Positions 26,162 through 34,340 are shown, counted from the first letter of the stretch. The stretch is DNA of 47,982 nt from Acidimicrobiaceae bacterium (GCA_003151955.1 PLZB01000023.1:1-47982); one strand, 5' to 3'. Numbers and translations: made by a program. Notes: generated from the sequence alone by a model not told the origin.

Positions 26162-26772
26162 CCCCGGAGCTGACCGCTCTCCTGGCCGAGGCGGCCGCGG
26201 CGCTCCGGGCCGGGGAGGTCGTCGCCTTCCCCACCGACACCGTCTACGGCCTCGCCGTCGACCCCGACCGGCCCGGGGCCACGGCCCGGCTCTTCGCCCT
26301 GAAGGGCCGACCCGACACCGTCGCCCTCCCCGTCCTCGTCGGCGACCGGGCCCAGGCCCAGACCCTGGCCGGACCCGACGGCCTTCCCCCCCTGGCCCGG
26401 CGCCTGGCCGACCGGTTCTGGCCCGGCCCCCTGACCATGGTCGTCCCCCGGGCCGCCGATCTCGACTGGGACCTCGGCGGCGACGATGCCACCATCGGCA
26501 TCCGGGAGCCGGCCGACCCCCTGGCCCGGGCCCTCTGCCTGGCCGTCGGCCCCCTGGCCACCACCAGCGCCAACCTCCACGGGGACGAGCCGCTCACCAC
26601 AGCCGCCGCCGTCCGGGCCGCCTTCCCGGTGGGCATCGCCGTGGTCGTCGACGGGGGGCCCTGTGCCGGGCAACCCTCGACGGTGGTCGACGCCACGGGA
26701 GCCGAGCCGGTCTGCCTCCGGGCCGGGGGGGTTCCGTGGGAGGGGATCCTGGCCATAGTGGCGGATCGCTGA
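26158..26772 (+). CDS. L-threonylcarbamoyladenylate synthase (Sua5/YrdC family)
   Basis: 204 residues. It makes threonylcarbamoyl-AMP for the t6A modification of ANN-reading tRNAs. The YrdC signature AFPTDTVYGLAVDPD near the N-terminus is followed by LFALKGRP, FWPGPLTMVV and ATTSANLHGDEP. ATG 26158 is chosen because it overlaps the prmC stop; the frame is open much further upstream but there it is a shadow of prmC. It is the last gene of the prfA-prmC-sua5 operon, convergent with a VapC-like gene 15 bases away. Confidence 0.94.
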   Translation: MTPELTALLAEAAAALRAGEVVAFPTDTVYGLAVDPDRPGATARLFALKGRPDTVALPVLVGDRAQAQTLAGPDGLPPLARRLADRFWPGPLTMVVPRAADLDWDLGGDDATIGIREPADPLARALCLAVGPLATTSANLHGDEPLTTAAAVRAAFPVGIAVVVDGGPCAGQPSTVVDATGAEPVCLRAGGVPWEGILAIVADR

Positions 26773-26787
26773 CGGCTGGAGCATGGT

Positions 26788-27165
26788 TCAGAGGGGCAGG
26801 ATTCGCACCGTGGGAGCCAGACGGCTGATGTCGCCCGGATCGCCCGTCACCACGAGTTGGCCGAGCCGCTGACCGCAGACGGCGACATGGGCATCGACAA
26901 CGTCGGTTGTCCGCGACGAGGCCAGGAGCAAACCGACCCGTCGTGCATCCTGGTCGTCGAGGGGGACGATCTTGACGTTCGGCTGCCGAAGGAAAGCTGC
27001 CAGCCGTGCCTGGCGGCGCGGGTCCCGCCAGGCCTGGGCCACGCACCCGGCTGGAACCGTCATCGGCTCGTTGGAGCGGCGAGCCTCGCCGATGAGCACT
27101 GCCAACGCCCGGGCCCCCCGTTCGACGGCGATGAGGGCTCCGGTGTCGAGAACGGCTCCGTTCAT
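26788..27165 (-). CDS. VapC-type PIN toxin
   Basis: A 125-residue PIN domain with Asp7 (AVLDTGALIAVERG), Glu15, Asp88/Asp91 (TTDVVDAHVAV) and Asp109 (VVTGDPGDI). The segment VAQAWRDPRRQARLAAFL is typical of a common actinobacterial PIN subfamily in which the second acid of the classical motif is not obvious. Its start overlaps the upstream antitoxin stop by 4 bases. RNase toxin function is inferred from family and context. Confidence 0.88.
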   Translation of the reverse strand: MNGAVLDTGALIAVERGARALAVLIGEARRSNEPMTVPAGCVAQAWRDPRRQARLAAFLRQPNVKIVPLDDQDARRVGLLLASSRTTDVVDAHVAVCGQRLGQLVVTGDPGDISRLAPTVRILPL

Positions 27166-27410
27166 GCCGCTCCGGTCAGCATCCTCCGGGCGTCGGCACG
27201 CTCCACGTCGGTGGCGGGCCCGCCGGTTTCGGCCAGCATCTCGGCAATGATGACGTCGAAGTCAGCCTCGGCGGCCAGTTGCGCCGACACGGCGTGCTCG
27301 ATGTAGGCCGACACGCTTCGTGCCCGGCCCTCCGCCACCGCGCCGCGAACCTCTTCGAGAACAGCTGTCCGGAGCGTGATGGCCACCTTCGCCTTCGGGG
27401 GTGTTTCCAT
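27162..27410 (-). CDS. VapB-like ribbon-helix-helix antitoxin
   Basis: 82 residues from ATG 27410. The N-terminal strand and helices KAKVAITLRTAVLEEVRGAV...SVSAYIEHAV form a ribbon-helix-helix DNA-binding domain. The acidic C-terminal tail (DFDVIIAEMLAETGG) would bind the toxin. The longer frame to 27476 is rejected because TATGAT at 27418-27423 sits 7 bases before ATG 27410, giving a leaderless start. Confidence 0.85.
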   Translation of the reverse strand: METPPKAKVAITLRTAVLEEVRGAVAEGRARSVSAYIEHAVSAQLAAEADFDVIIAEMLAETGGPATDVERADARRMLTGAA

Positions 27411-27425
27411 ACCATTCATCATACC
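27408..27425 (-). promoter_or_regulatory. Leaderless promoter with 12-base-spaced direct repeats
   Basis: On the minus strand TATGAT is followed by 7 bases and ATG 27410. The 6-base word GGTATG occurs at 27425-27420 and again at 27413-27408, exactly 12 bases apart. It flanks the hexamer's downstream part and includes the start codon. Ribbon-helix-helix antitoxins often bind such repeats. Confidence 0.5.
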
Positions 27426-27545
27426 GCCTCCGAGGCCGGGGTGACCCGTGATCTGTCCTCGGCGCCCGGTCAGCAAGCCAGGCGCACGACGATCCGGGCC
27501 CGCCGTGGGGTATGGAAGGGCAGGTGATGCTCCCCGGGGCCGGAT

Positions 27546-28406
27546 TCAGCCGGTCAGGTGGCGGCGGTACCAGTCGATGGCCGGCCCCACACTGGCCTCG
27601 AAGCCGTCCTCGTAGGCGCCGAAGTGTCCGCCCGGGATCTCGACGACCTCGACGTTGGCCGTCGAGGCGGCGACCGCCATCGCCGGAGCCGGGGGGGTGA
27701 GGGTGTCGGCGGGCGCCACCACGAGGAGAAGGGGAACCCTGGCCCCGGCCAGGTGGTCGATGGGACGGAACGGCTCGAGGAGTCCACTGACCCGGAGCTG
27801 GTTGCGCCAGCTCGGGGCCCGCTCGGCCGCCACCCTGGTGAACCAGTCGGCGGCGCCGTCCTCGAACATGACGCCGAGCCCGTCGGCGCCGTCGGTCACG
27901 GCGGGGAGGGTGGCGTCGTCCTGGCCCTGCCCGACCGCCTCCATGATGGCGGCCAGCGCCGCGGCCGGGACGGCCGGCCCGCCGTCGCCGAGGGCGGGCA
28001 CCTGGGCCACGGCGCAGGCGATGGGGAGGTCCTCCGAGGCCAGGATGATGACCTCACCGCCGGAGAAGCTCGAGCCCCAGAGGCCGATCCGCTCGGGGTC
28101 CACCGACCGCTGGCCACCCAGCCAGGCGACGGCGTCCCGGTAGCCCTCGAGCTGGAGGCTGGGGGCCGGGCACTGGCGGGGCTCGCCGTCGCTGGCGCCG
28201 AAGCCGAAGTGGTCGTAGACGAGGGTGGTGAACCCGGCCTGGGCGAAGGCCTCGCCGTAGCGGTCCAGGAACATCTCGCGGACGCCCGAGAGTCCGTGGG
28301 CCATGACGACTCCTGGGCCCGGTCCCGGCTCGGCCGGGTGGTAGAGCCAGCCCCGGAGCCGGGCGCCGTTGGAGGTGAAGTCTACGTCTTCCCGGGAGAG
28401 AGCCAT
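27546..28406 (-). CDS. Alpha/beta hydrolase, dienelactone-hydrolase-like
   Basis: 286 residues. The core is VVMAHGLSGVREMFLDRYGEAF (oxyanion region), LVYDHFGFGASDG, the nucleophile elbow LWGSSFSGGEV (Ser), VVAPADTLTPP (acid) and IPGGHFGAYE (His). This is the XylR/YcjY-type or dienelactone-hydrolase-like layout. ATG 28406 is preferred over the ORF opening at 28442 because TACCGT stands 6 bases upstream. It is divergent from the nitroreductase gene at 28496, with 89 bases between the starts. Substrate unknown. Confidence 0.85.
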   Translation of the reverse strand: MALSREDVDFTSNGARLRGWLYHPAEPGPGPGVVMAHGLSGVREMFLDRYGEAFAQAGFTTLVYDHFGFGASDGEPRQCPAPSLQLEGYRDAVAWLGGQRSVDPERIGLWGSSFSGGEVIILASEDLPIACAVAQVPALGDGGPAVPAAALAAIMEAVGQGQDDATLPAVTDGADGLGVMFEDGAADWFTRVAAERAPSWRNQLRVSGLLEPFRPIDHLAGARVPLLLVVAPADTLTPPAPAMAVAASTANVEVVEIPGGHFGAYEDGFEASVGPAIDWYRRHLTG

Positions 28407-28412
28407 GGGGGC

Positions 28413-28418
28413 ACGGTA
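28413..28418 (-). promoter_or_regulatory. Leaderless -10 element for the hydrolase gene
   Basis: TACCGT on the minus strand is followed by 6 bases and ATG 28406. The divergent element for the nitroreductase lies about 70 bases away. Confidence 0.5.
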
Positions 28419-28483
28419 CGCGCCACGGGTCGTTCCGGCCACCCCGGCAGGCCGACGCGGTCGTGTCCGACATCCTCACCCCA

Positions 28484-28489
28484 TAGCCT
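28484..28489 (+). promoter_or_regulatory. Leaderless -10 element for the nitroreductase gene
   Basis: TAGCCT is followed by 6 bases (GCGGTG) and ATG 28496. This favours ATG 28496 over the adjacent in-frame GTG at 28493. Confidence 0.55.
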
Positions 28490-28495
28490 GCGGTG

Positions 28496-28948
28496 ATGCC
28501 GATCGATGGGGAGTACGAGCCGAGTTCGTGGGACTGGGTCCGGGACCAGGTGGCCGAGTACGAGGCGTCCGGCGGGACCCGGGCCGACACGCTCCTCGAC
28601 ACCGGTCTTCCGATCATCGTCCTGACCACGCGGGGCAACCAGAGCGGGAAGGTCCGGAAGATGGCCCTCATGCGGGTCGAGCACGAGGGGGAGTACGCCC
28701 TGGTCGCCTCCCAGGGGGGGCTGCCGACGAACCCCTCCTGGTACTACAACCTGGTGGCCGACCCGACCGCCCTCGTGATCCAGGACGGTCCCGAGCCCCG
28801 GGACTTCGTGGCCCGGGAGGTCAACGGGGAGGAGAAGGCGGTGTGGTGGGAGCGGGCCGTCGCCGCCTACCCCCCCTACGCCGAGTACCAGGCCGCCACC
28901 AGCCGGGTCATCCCGCTCCTCGTGGCCCGGCGGGCCGAGGCCTCTTAA
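28496..28948 (+). CDS. Deazaflavin (F420)-dependent nitroreductase family protein
   Basis: A 150-residue Ddn-like split-beta-barrel protein. The motifs IIVLTTRGNQSGKVRKMALMRV, YALVASQGGLPTNPSWYYNLVADP and the C-terminal YPPYAEYQAATSRVIPLLVA are diagnostic of the family. Members reduce nitro compounds, quinones or enones with reduced F420, so F420 synthesis is implied elsewhere in the genome. It is transcribed divergently from the hydrolase. Confidence 0.93.
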   Translation: MPIDGEYEPSSWDWVRDQVAEYEASGGTRADTLLDTGLPIIVLTTRGNQSGKVRKMALMRVEHEGEYALVASQGGLPTNPSWYYNLVADPTALVIQDGPEPRDFVAREVNGEEKAVWWERAVAAYPPYAEYQAATSRVIPLLVARRAEAS

Positions 28949-28985
28949 GCCTGATCCGGAGGATGCGCGAGCGGCGAGCATTTCT

Positions 28986-29001
28986 GTCGTACAATAACGA
29001 C
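28986..29001 (+). promoter_or_regulatory. Leaderless promoter embedded in an inverted repeat
   Basis: TACAAT (28990-28995) is followed by 6 bases and ATG 29002. The inverted repeat GTCGT-ACAATA-ACGAC (28986-29001) encloses most of the hexamer and abuts the start codon. This is a natural operator for the DUF2384 antitoxin it precedes. Confidence 0.6.
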
Positions 29002-29679
29002 ATGCTCTCGCCAACCGACTTCGAGGTGGACGTCAGGTCCCTCTTCGACATGGTGTCGGATGCCACGCAGGTCATGGCTACCGCCAGGGACGTTCCCGAG
29101 TCGGTGGAATCCCTGGTCGACCAATTCGACGTCCTGCTCTCCGTCGATGCGCCGGAACGGGGCCTGGCGGGCATCGATCCCTACCTCGGTGAGGTACTCC
29201 TGGCCGGCGCCGTCGTCTGCCTCAAGGGACTCCGGGACGACAATCTCGAGCAGCGTCGACGACGGGTTCGAATCGGCCTCGAACGGATCCGACAGGCCCT
29301 CCGCGACATCGTCGACGAGGCTCCGGCCAGCGAGCTGCGCTCCTCGAAGGACACGGTCAAGTGGTTGGCGGAGACGGTCTCGATGCCCCAGGCCCGTCTC
29401 GCCGGCCTCCTCGGCGTGTCCACGCGCACCCTCCAACGCTGGTTGTCGGACACCGATCCTGCCCGGCCCGAAGCCGACGACGAAGCCCGGGTCGGCGCCG
29501 TCGCCCACGTCGCCAGCCACCTCCGGCACGTCTTCACCGGCCCCGGGGTTGTTCGCTGGTTCGAGCGTCCCCATCCGTCGCTCGGCGATCGCGCCCCTCA
29601 GGTGCTCCTCGACGATCCCATGGCCTACCCCCAGCTAAACCATCTGGCGGCGCGGGCCCGCTCCACCATCGCCTCCTGA
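29002..29679 (+). CDS. Xre/MbcA/ParS-type antitoxin (DUF2384)
   Basis: 225 residues from ATG 29002. The C-terminal half holds a helix-turn-helix (MPQARLAGLLGVSTRTLQRWL). The toxin-binding DUF2384 region follows (HVASHLRHVFTGPGVVRWFERPHPSLGDRAP, then VLLDDP). The N-terminal ~110 residues are helical and less conserved, making it longer than minimal members. It lies 3 bases upstream of a RES-domain gene, the standard order of Xre-RES modules. The frame is open upstream to 28369, but the promoter places the real start at 29002. Confidence 0.88.
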   Translation: MLSPTDFEVDVRSLFDMVSDATQVMATARDVPESVESLVDQFDVLLSVDAPERGLAGIDPYLGEVLLAGAVVCLKGLRDDNLEQRRRRVRIGLERIRQALRDIVDEAPASELRSSKDTVKWLAETVSMPQARLAGLLGVSTRTLQRWLSDTDPARPEADDEARVGAVAHVASHLRHVFTGPGVVRWFERPHPSLGDRAPQVLLDDPMAYPQLNHLAARARSTIAS

Positions 29680-29682
29680 CCG

Positions 29683-30291
29683 ATGGCGGATGTAACCGGC
29701 TACCGCCACGCGGCCTGGGACACGCCATGGTGGGTCTCCCCCAATCGGGAACAGGGTCGCTTCCACCGCCCGTTCCAGAGCCCGACCCAGTACCTCTGCC
29801 TCCATCCGCTCGGACCACACGCAGAGTTGCTGCGCCATCTGGGGGCAGAGTCGGCCGACGACCTCGACACCATCAGGCTCCGGCTCTGGGGCGGGAAGGT
29901 CACCCTCGACGACCTGGTCCGAATCGATTTCGACAACGCCGGCGACTTCGGCCTGACGCCGGAGGAATTGGTCGGAGATGACTACAATCCGACCCAGGCA
30001 GTGGCCGACGACCTTCGAAACCAGGACCGGCCCGGGTTGGTGGCGCCCAGCGCCGCCCTCCCAGGAACCGACATCGTCGTGCTCTTCGGACCCCGCATGC
30101 TGTCCCCCTTCCTGTTCGACCCCGTCGACCCGCTCGACCAGATCGCCACCGCCCACGCTGCAGAGGAATCGCAGCCAGCCCCAGAGATCCTTCCTCTGGT
30201 CCGCTGGTTCGGTGTCGACCATGCCGGCGTTGTGGAGTGGAGAAATACAGGAACCGCACCGGTCTTCCTGGACCCACCTGTGATGCCGTAG
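29683..30291 (+). CDS. RES-domain toxin
   Basis: 202 residues. The three residues that name the family can be placed: Arg26 in EQGRFHRP, Glu48 in GPHAELL and Ser123 in VAPSAAL. RES toxins such as MbcT and ParT degrade or transfer from NAD+, starving the cell unless bound by the antitoxin. It starts just after the antitoxin stop (TGACCGATGG). The domain appears complete with no frameshift, so the module is probably active. Confidence 0.87.
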   Translation: MADVTGYRHAAWDTPWWVSPNREQGRFHRPFQSPTQYLCLHPLGPHAELLRHLGAESADDLDTIRLRLWGGKVTLDDLVRIDFDNAGDFGLTPEELVGDDYNPTQAVADDLRNQDRPGLVAPSAALPGTDIVVLFGPRMLSPFLFDPVDPLDQIATAHAAEESQPAPEILPLVRWFGVDHAGVVEWRNTGTAPVFLDPPVMP

Positions 30292-30403
30292 GTACGGCTG
30301 GTGGGGCCTCCGCTCGGCGACGAATAGCGTTCCCCTCGGTGAACGTGGCAGGAGGTCTCCCCGTGGCGTACGCGCTCTGGAAGCGCGGGGTGCTGGAGAT
30401 GTG

Positions 30404-30628
30404 CTGGTTCCCGAACCGGACGATATCCGGACGGACCCGGCGGAGATCGGACAGCTCGTTGAACTCGTCGAACCGGCCCACCGACACCCCAGCCCGCTCC
30501 CACGCCCCCTTCCGATGCTCGACCGAGGCGTTGAACACCTCCCGGGACAGATCAACCAGCCGGACCAACGCCCGGACCTTGGCCCGACGCGGCGACAACG
30601 AGAACTCGGCCTTCCGGAACACGACCAT
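30404..30628 (-). mobile_element. N-terminal fragment of a TnpB-like (IS605/IS607 OrfB) protein
   Basis: On the minus strand, MVVFRKAEFSLSPRRAKVRALVRL, VFNASVEHRKGAWERAGVSV and GRFDEFNELSDLRRVRPDIV match the N-terminal helix-turn-helix region of TnpB/OrfB. After RFGNQ the frame continues without resemblance to TnpB. The catalytic RuvC and zinc-finger parts are absent, so only about 75 of roughly 400 residues remain. No terminal repeats, tnpA or guide-RNA end were found. The rest of the 30292-30810 interval shows nothing else recognisable. Confidence 0.65.
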
Positions 30629-30810
30629 GTCAGTCCCGTCGACGACCAACAACGCCGACCCCACCCGCACCGCCTGCCGATCCGACCCGATCACCCCACC
30701 CAACCTACAAACCGGGTGTATCGCCCACTGCGGACCGACCCCGACAGAACCTCCAACGCGCGAACAAACCTAAGGTGGACCCTAACTTGGCGATCCCAGG
30801 GTGGCAGCCT

Positions 30811-31695
30811 TCAGGAGAGGACCTTCCGCCTGAAGTTCCGGAGCCCGATGCCGAGGAAGAGGGCGGAGAAGCCCATCAGGACGGGGTAGACGACGTAGAG
30901 GTGCATGTGGGAGGCGCCGGTGAAGGCGGCCCGCATCCCCTCGTTCACGTAGACGAGGGGGTTCACGAGGACCACGGTCTGGAGCCAGGGCCAGGCTCCG
31001 ACCTTGACCGGGGCCAGCCGGGTCCACTGGTAGTAGGTGCCCCCGAGGAAGGTGATGGGGAGGACGACGAAGCCGAACATGAGGCCGATGTTCCTGGGCT
31101 CGAAGCTGGTCCCGAGGACGAGGCCCAGCGAGGCCATGGTCAGGCAGGCCAGGGGGACGACGGTCAGGATCTCGAGCCAATGGAGGTTGATCCGGGCCTC
31201 GACGCCCGAGGCGTGGACGACGGCGGCGATGGGAAGGACGAGGGCGGCGGAGAGGATCCCCTGGAGCCCACCGGAGATGACCTTGGAGAGGGCCACCAGC
31301 CAGATGGGGCAGGGGGCCTGGACCCGGTCCTCGATCTCCCGGGTGAAGCCGAATTCCTGGGCCATCTGGAGGGCCACGGACTGGACCCCCTGGAACATGA
31401 TCGAGATCCCGACCACCCCGGGGACGAGGACGGTGGCGAAGCCGGCCGACCCCCGGCTCCCCCCGGTGCTCCCCCCGACGGCCTGGCCGATCTTGGGGAA
31501 GACGTAGAGGAAGACGAAGCAGAGGAGGAAGGGCTGGACCAGGGTCCGGATGACGAACTCCCCGAGGTTCTTCCTCAGGACGACGACGTCCCTGAGCATG
31601 AGGGCCCGCAGGGCGGTCCGGCTGGCGGCCAGGGCCGAGCGGGTCGGGTGGACGGCGATGGGGACGTGGCCGGGGGCGGCCTCGGCGGAGGTCAT
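30811..31695 (-). CDS. ABC-2 type transporter permease (DrrB-like)
   Basis: 294 residues with about six membrane spans. The cytoplasmic N-terminus leads into ALMLRDVVVLRKNLGEFVIRTLVQPFLLCFVFLYVFP. The later segments VLGTSFEPRNIGLMFGFVVLPITFLGGTYYQW and VLVNPLVYVNEGMRAAF are typical of ABC-2 exporters. ATG 31695 overlaps the stop of the ATPase gene as ATGA, so the two make one exporter. Likely cargo is a drug, lipid or glycoconjugate, which cannot be specified from sequence. Confidence 0.92.
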   Translation of the reverse strand: MTSAEAAPGHVPIAVHPTRSALAASRTALRALMLRDVVVLRKNLGEFVIRTLVQPFLLCFVFLYVFPKIGQAVGGSTGGSRGSAGFATVLVPGVVGISIMFQGVQSVALQMAQEFGFTREIEDRVQAPCPIWLVALSKVISGGLQGILSAALVLPIAAVVHASGVEARINLHWLEILTVVPLACLTMASLGLVLGTSFEPRNIGLMFGFVVLPITFLGGTYYQWTRLAPVKVGAWPWLQTVVLVNPLVYVNEGMRAAFTGASHMHLYVVYPVLMGFSALFLGIGLRNFRRKVLS

Positions 31696-32666
31696 TCGTC
31701 TCGGAGCTCCTTGCCGGTCAGGTTGATGAAGACCGTCTCCAGGCTGGGCTCGGCCACGGAGAGGTCGGCGAGGTCGAAGCCGGCGGCCTCGGCCGCGGCC
31801 ACGACCCGGGGGACGAGCCGGGCCGTGCCCTGGACGTGGAGCTCGACGCCGGTATCGGTGGCCCGGGTCCGGGTCACCCCCTCGACCGTTTCGGCCAGGG
31901 TCCGGGCCAGCTCCTCCTGGTCGCCTGGGGCCTTGACGGTGACGATGGTGTCGGCCCCGACGCTCCGCTTCAGGCCGGCCGGGGTGTCGAGGGCCAGGAT
32001 CCTCCCGTGGTCCATGATGGCCACCCGGCCGCAGAGCTGTTCGGCTTCCTCCATGTAGTGGGTGGTGAGGAGGATGGTCTGGCCCTCGGTGTTGAGTTCC
32101 CGGAGGATGTCCCAGAGGGCGAGCCGGCTCTGGGGGTCGAGGCCGGCGGTGGGCTCGTCCATGAAGAGGACGGCGGGCCGGTGGAAGATGGACCGGGCCA
32201 CCATGAGCCGCTGGGCCATCCCCCCCGAGAGGGCGTAGACGGAGGCGTCGGCCCACCGGGTGAGCTGGAACTGGCCGAGGAGCTCGTCGGCGGTCCTCCT
32301 GGACTCGGCCGCCCCGATCCCGAAGAGCCGGCCGTGGAAGGTGAGGTTCTCCCGGACGCTCAACTGGCGGTCCAGGGTGTTCGTCTGGGAGACGACCCCG
32401 ATGAGCTGCTTGACCAGGCTGGGCTGGGCCAGGACGTCGATCCCGGCCACGTAGGCCTGGCCCGAGGTGGGGACGACCCTGGTGGTGAGCATTCCCGCCG
32501 TCGTGGTCTTCCCGGCCCCGTTGGGCCCGAGGAGCCCGAAGATCTCACCGCAGGCGACGGTGAGGTTCAGCTCGTCGACGGCCCGGAAGTCGGCCCCGGC
32601 GTAGACCTTGGTCAGGTCGACGGTCCGGATGACGTCGCCGGGGGTGGTGGGGGAGTTGGTCGCCAT
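31692..32666 (-). CDS. ABC transporter ATP-binding protein (DrrA-like)
   Basis: 324 residues. It has Walker A GPNGAGKTT (47-55), the signature LSGGMAQR (146-153), Walker B VLFMDEPTAGLD (166-177) and an H-loop in LLTTHYMEEAEQL. A C-terminal regulatory extension of about 90 residues is typical of DrrA drug exporters. ATG 32666 (MATNSP) is preferred, with GAGGA just upstream; an in-frame ATG at 32696 is possible. It is first in the two-gene operon with the permease. Confidence 0.93.
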   Translation of the reverse strand: MATNSPTTPGDVIRTVDLTKVYAGADFRAVDELNLTVACGEIFGLLGPNGAGKTTTAGMLTTRVVPTSGQAYVAGIDVLAQPSLVKQLIGVVSQTNTLDRQLSVRENLTFHGRLFGIGAAESRRTADELLGQFQLTRWADASVYALSGGMAQRLMVARSIFHRPAVLFMDEPTAGLDPQSRLALWDILRELNTEGQTILLTTHYMEEAEQLCGRVAIMDHGRILALDTPAGLKRSVGADTIVTVKAPGDQEELARTLAETVEGVTRTRATDTGVELHVQGTARLVPRVVAAAEAAGFDLADLSVAEPSLETVFINLTGKELRDE

Positions 32667-32705
32667 CGTCCTCGACGCCAGGCTACCGAGCGGCATCCGG
32701 TGGGT

Positions 32706-33086
32706 TCAGGTGAACCGGCCCCAGGGCAGGCCGACCTCGACCAGGGGTTCCCAGGGGCCCCGGTCGGCATCGGCCCGGAGGGTGTCCCGGACGGCATCGG
32801 CCATGCGGCCCAGCTCGGCGCTCGTTGAGCAGTGCCGGCAGACAAGGCCCGTCAGGAGCCGCTCGATGGGCCGGGCCGCGGCCGGGTCCTGGGCGTGGAC
32901 GGTCTCCCAGAGGTCGAGGAGGGGGTTCATGATCCCGGTGGCGCCGATGACCGAGCCGGGGTGGGCGGCCAGGAAGCGGTCGAGCTCCCGGCCCAGCCGG
33001 CCGGGGTCCTGGCCGGGGGTCCCCGTCCCGTCCGGGCGGTCGAGGAGCGAAACCGCTCCCCCCGTCGTGTCGGGAATGCTCGTCAT
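32706..33086 (-). CDS. Hypothetical protein, 126 residues
   Basis: A soluble protein with a conserved-looking core, RELDRFLAAHPGSVIGATGIMNPLLDLWETV. Then come RPIERLLTGLVCRHCSTSAELGRMADAV, containing a CxxC pair, and WEPLVEVGLPWGRFT at the end. The family is not recognised. ATG 33086 is preceded by AGGAGGG, one of the few clear Shine-Dalgarno sequences in the region. It lies just upstream of the ABC operon on the same strand and may be co-transcribed. Confidence 0.65.
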   Translation of the reverse strand: MTSIPDTTGGAVSLLDRPDGTGTPGQDPGRLGRELDRFLAAHPGSVIGATGIMNPLLDLWETVHAQDPAAARPIERLLTGLVCRHCSTSAELGRMADAVRDTLRADADRGPWEPLVEVGLPWGRFT

Positions 33087-33265
33087 GGCCGGCCCTCCTG
33101 CTCGTCACCTCGGCGGGTTCCCCCGTTGGTCCCATCCTGGACCGGGGGGCCCGCTCCGGGCAGAGCCGAACGTCCCTGTTCCGCCCCGGCGGAGGTCCCG
33201 GGAACCATCGGCCCTGGCGGAGGGGCCCCGCGTGGAGGAGGCTGGGGGTGGGCAGGGAGGTGGTC

Positions 33266-33955
33266 ATGGGCTTTCGGAACCGGGTCGAGGCCGGCCGGAG
33301 CCTGGCCGGGCTCCTCCGGCAGCGCTACGGGGAGTCCGGGGACCTGGTGGTCCTGGGGTTGCCCCGGGGCGGGGTCCCGGTCGCCTTCGAGGTGGCCCGG
33401 GGGCTGGGGGCGCCCCTCGACGTGATCCTGGTCCGGAAGCTGGGGTTGCCGTCCCGACCCGAGCTGGCCATGGGGGCCGTCGGGGAGGGGGGGGTCCGGG
33501 TCCTGAACCCGGAGGTCCTCCGGGCGACCCAGGTCGGTGAGGCCGAGCTGGCCGAGGTGGAGCGGCGGGAGCGGGAGGAGCTCGAGCGGCAGGCCGGCCG
33601 CTACCGGGAGGACCGGGTCCGGGTGGTGCTCGAGGGGCGGACGGCGGTGGTGGTCGACGACGGGATCGCCACCGGCTCGACGGCCCGGGCCGCATGCGAG
33701 GTGGCCCGGGCCCAGGGGGCGGCCCGGGTGGTGCTGGCCGTCCCGGTGGCCTCCCCCGCCTCGATCGCCGAGCTGGTCGACATCGCCGACGAGGTGGAGT
33801 GCCTCGAGACCCCCGAGCCCTTCTCGGCCGTGGGGGCCTGTTACGTGGACTTCTCCCCCACCTCCGACGAGGAGGTCGTCGCCCTCCTCCGTCGGGTGGC
33901 CGGGCCCGGGGTCGGGGCGGTTGTCCCGGGGGCCGAGGTCAGAGCTGGGCCGTGA
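33266..33955 (+). CDS. Phosphoribosyltransferase family protein
   Basis: 229 residues. The PRPP-binding loop VVVDDGIATGSTA lies at 128-140, and the flanking motifs VLGLPRGGVPVAFEVARGLGAPLD and VRKLGLPSRPELAMGAV are of the family often found fused to hydrolases. A long charged helical stretch (about 88-115) sits between the two halves. ATG 33266 is chosen over GTG 33248 because GGGAGG lies 6 bases upstream. Whether it salvages a base or has a stress role is unknown. Its end overlaps the convergent gene by 17 bases. Confidence 0.87.
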   Translation: MGFRNRVEAGRSLAGLLRQRYGESGDLVVLGLPRGGVPVAFEVARGLGAPLDVILVRKLGLPSRPELAMGAVGEGGVRVLNPEVLRATQVGEAELAEVERREREELERQAGRYREDRVRVVLEGRTAVVVDDGIATGSTARAACEVARAQGAARVVLAVPVASPASIAELVDIADEVECLETPEPFSAVGACYVDFSPTSDEEVVALLRRVAGPGVGAVVPGAEVRAGP

Positions 33956-34340
33956 TGATCCGGGCCAGCTCGTCGTAGCCGATCCAGCCGTCGGAGGAGC
34001 CGACGCCCCAGGCGCCGGTGATGGTGAGGACGCCGTCGATGAGGGTGGCGGACTTCTCCTCGACCTTCTCGACGGGGAGGTTGATCCAGCGAGCCTTCTT
34101 GATGGTGTCCCGGATGGCTTCCTTCCCCATCTCGTCGACCCCGATGATCCGGCAGGCGTTGGCCAGGTACTTGAAGCCCTGGTACTCGAAGAAGTTGAGG
34201 GCGACGGCGTCGTTGATGAAGGAGTCCTGGTTGATCTCGAGGTCGATCTCGGCCCCGGTGTCCTCTTTGATCTCGGCCTGGCAGGCCGGGAGGGCCGTCC
34301 CGAGGAGTTCGGCCATCTTGCGTCGTTCGTCGAGTCCCAT
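33939..34340 (-). CDS. Hypothetical protein, 133 residues
   Basis: An acidic soluble protein starting MGLDERRKMAELLGTALPAC, with mixed helices and strands (GAEIDLEINQDSFINDAVALNFFEYQ in two parts) and ending ITGAWGVGSSDGWIGYDELARII. It uses Lys, Ile and Asn more than its neighbours, but the wobble pattern is native. ATG 34340 lies 6 bases after TAGCGT. I do not recognise the family. It converges on, and overlaps, the phosphoribosyltransferase gene. Confidence 0.7.
   Translation of the reverse strand: MGLDERRKMAELLGTALPACQAEIKEDTGAEIDLEINQDSFINDAVALNFFEYQGFKYLANACRIIGVDEMGKEAIRDTIKKARWINLPVEKVEEKSATLIDGVLTITGAWGVGSSDGWIGYDELARIITAQL

Noticed and set aside
28369..29001. Long in-frame extension upstream of the DUF2384 antitoxin
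   Set aside because: It overlaps the nitroreductase gene in another frame, and a strong leaderless promoter places the start at 29002.
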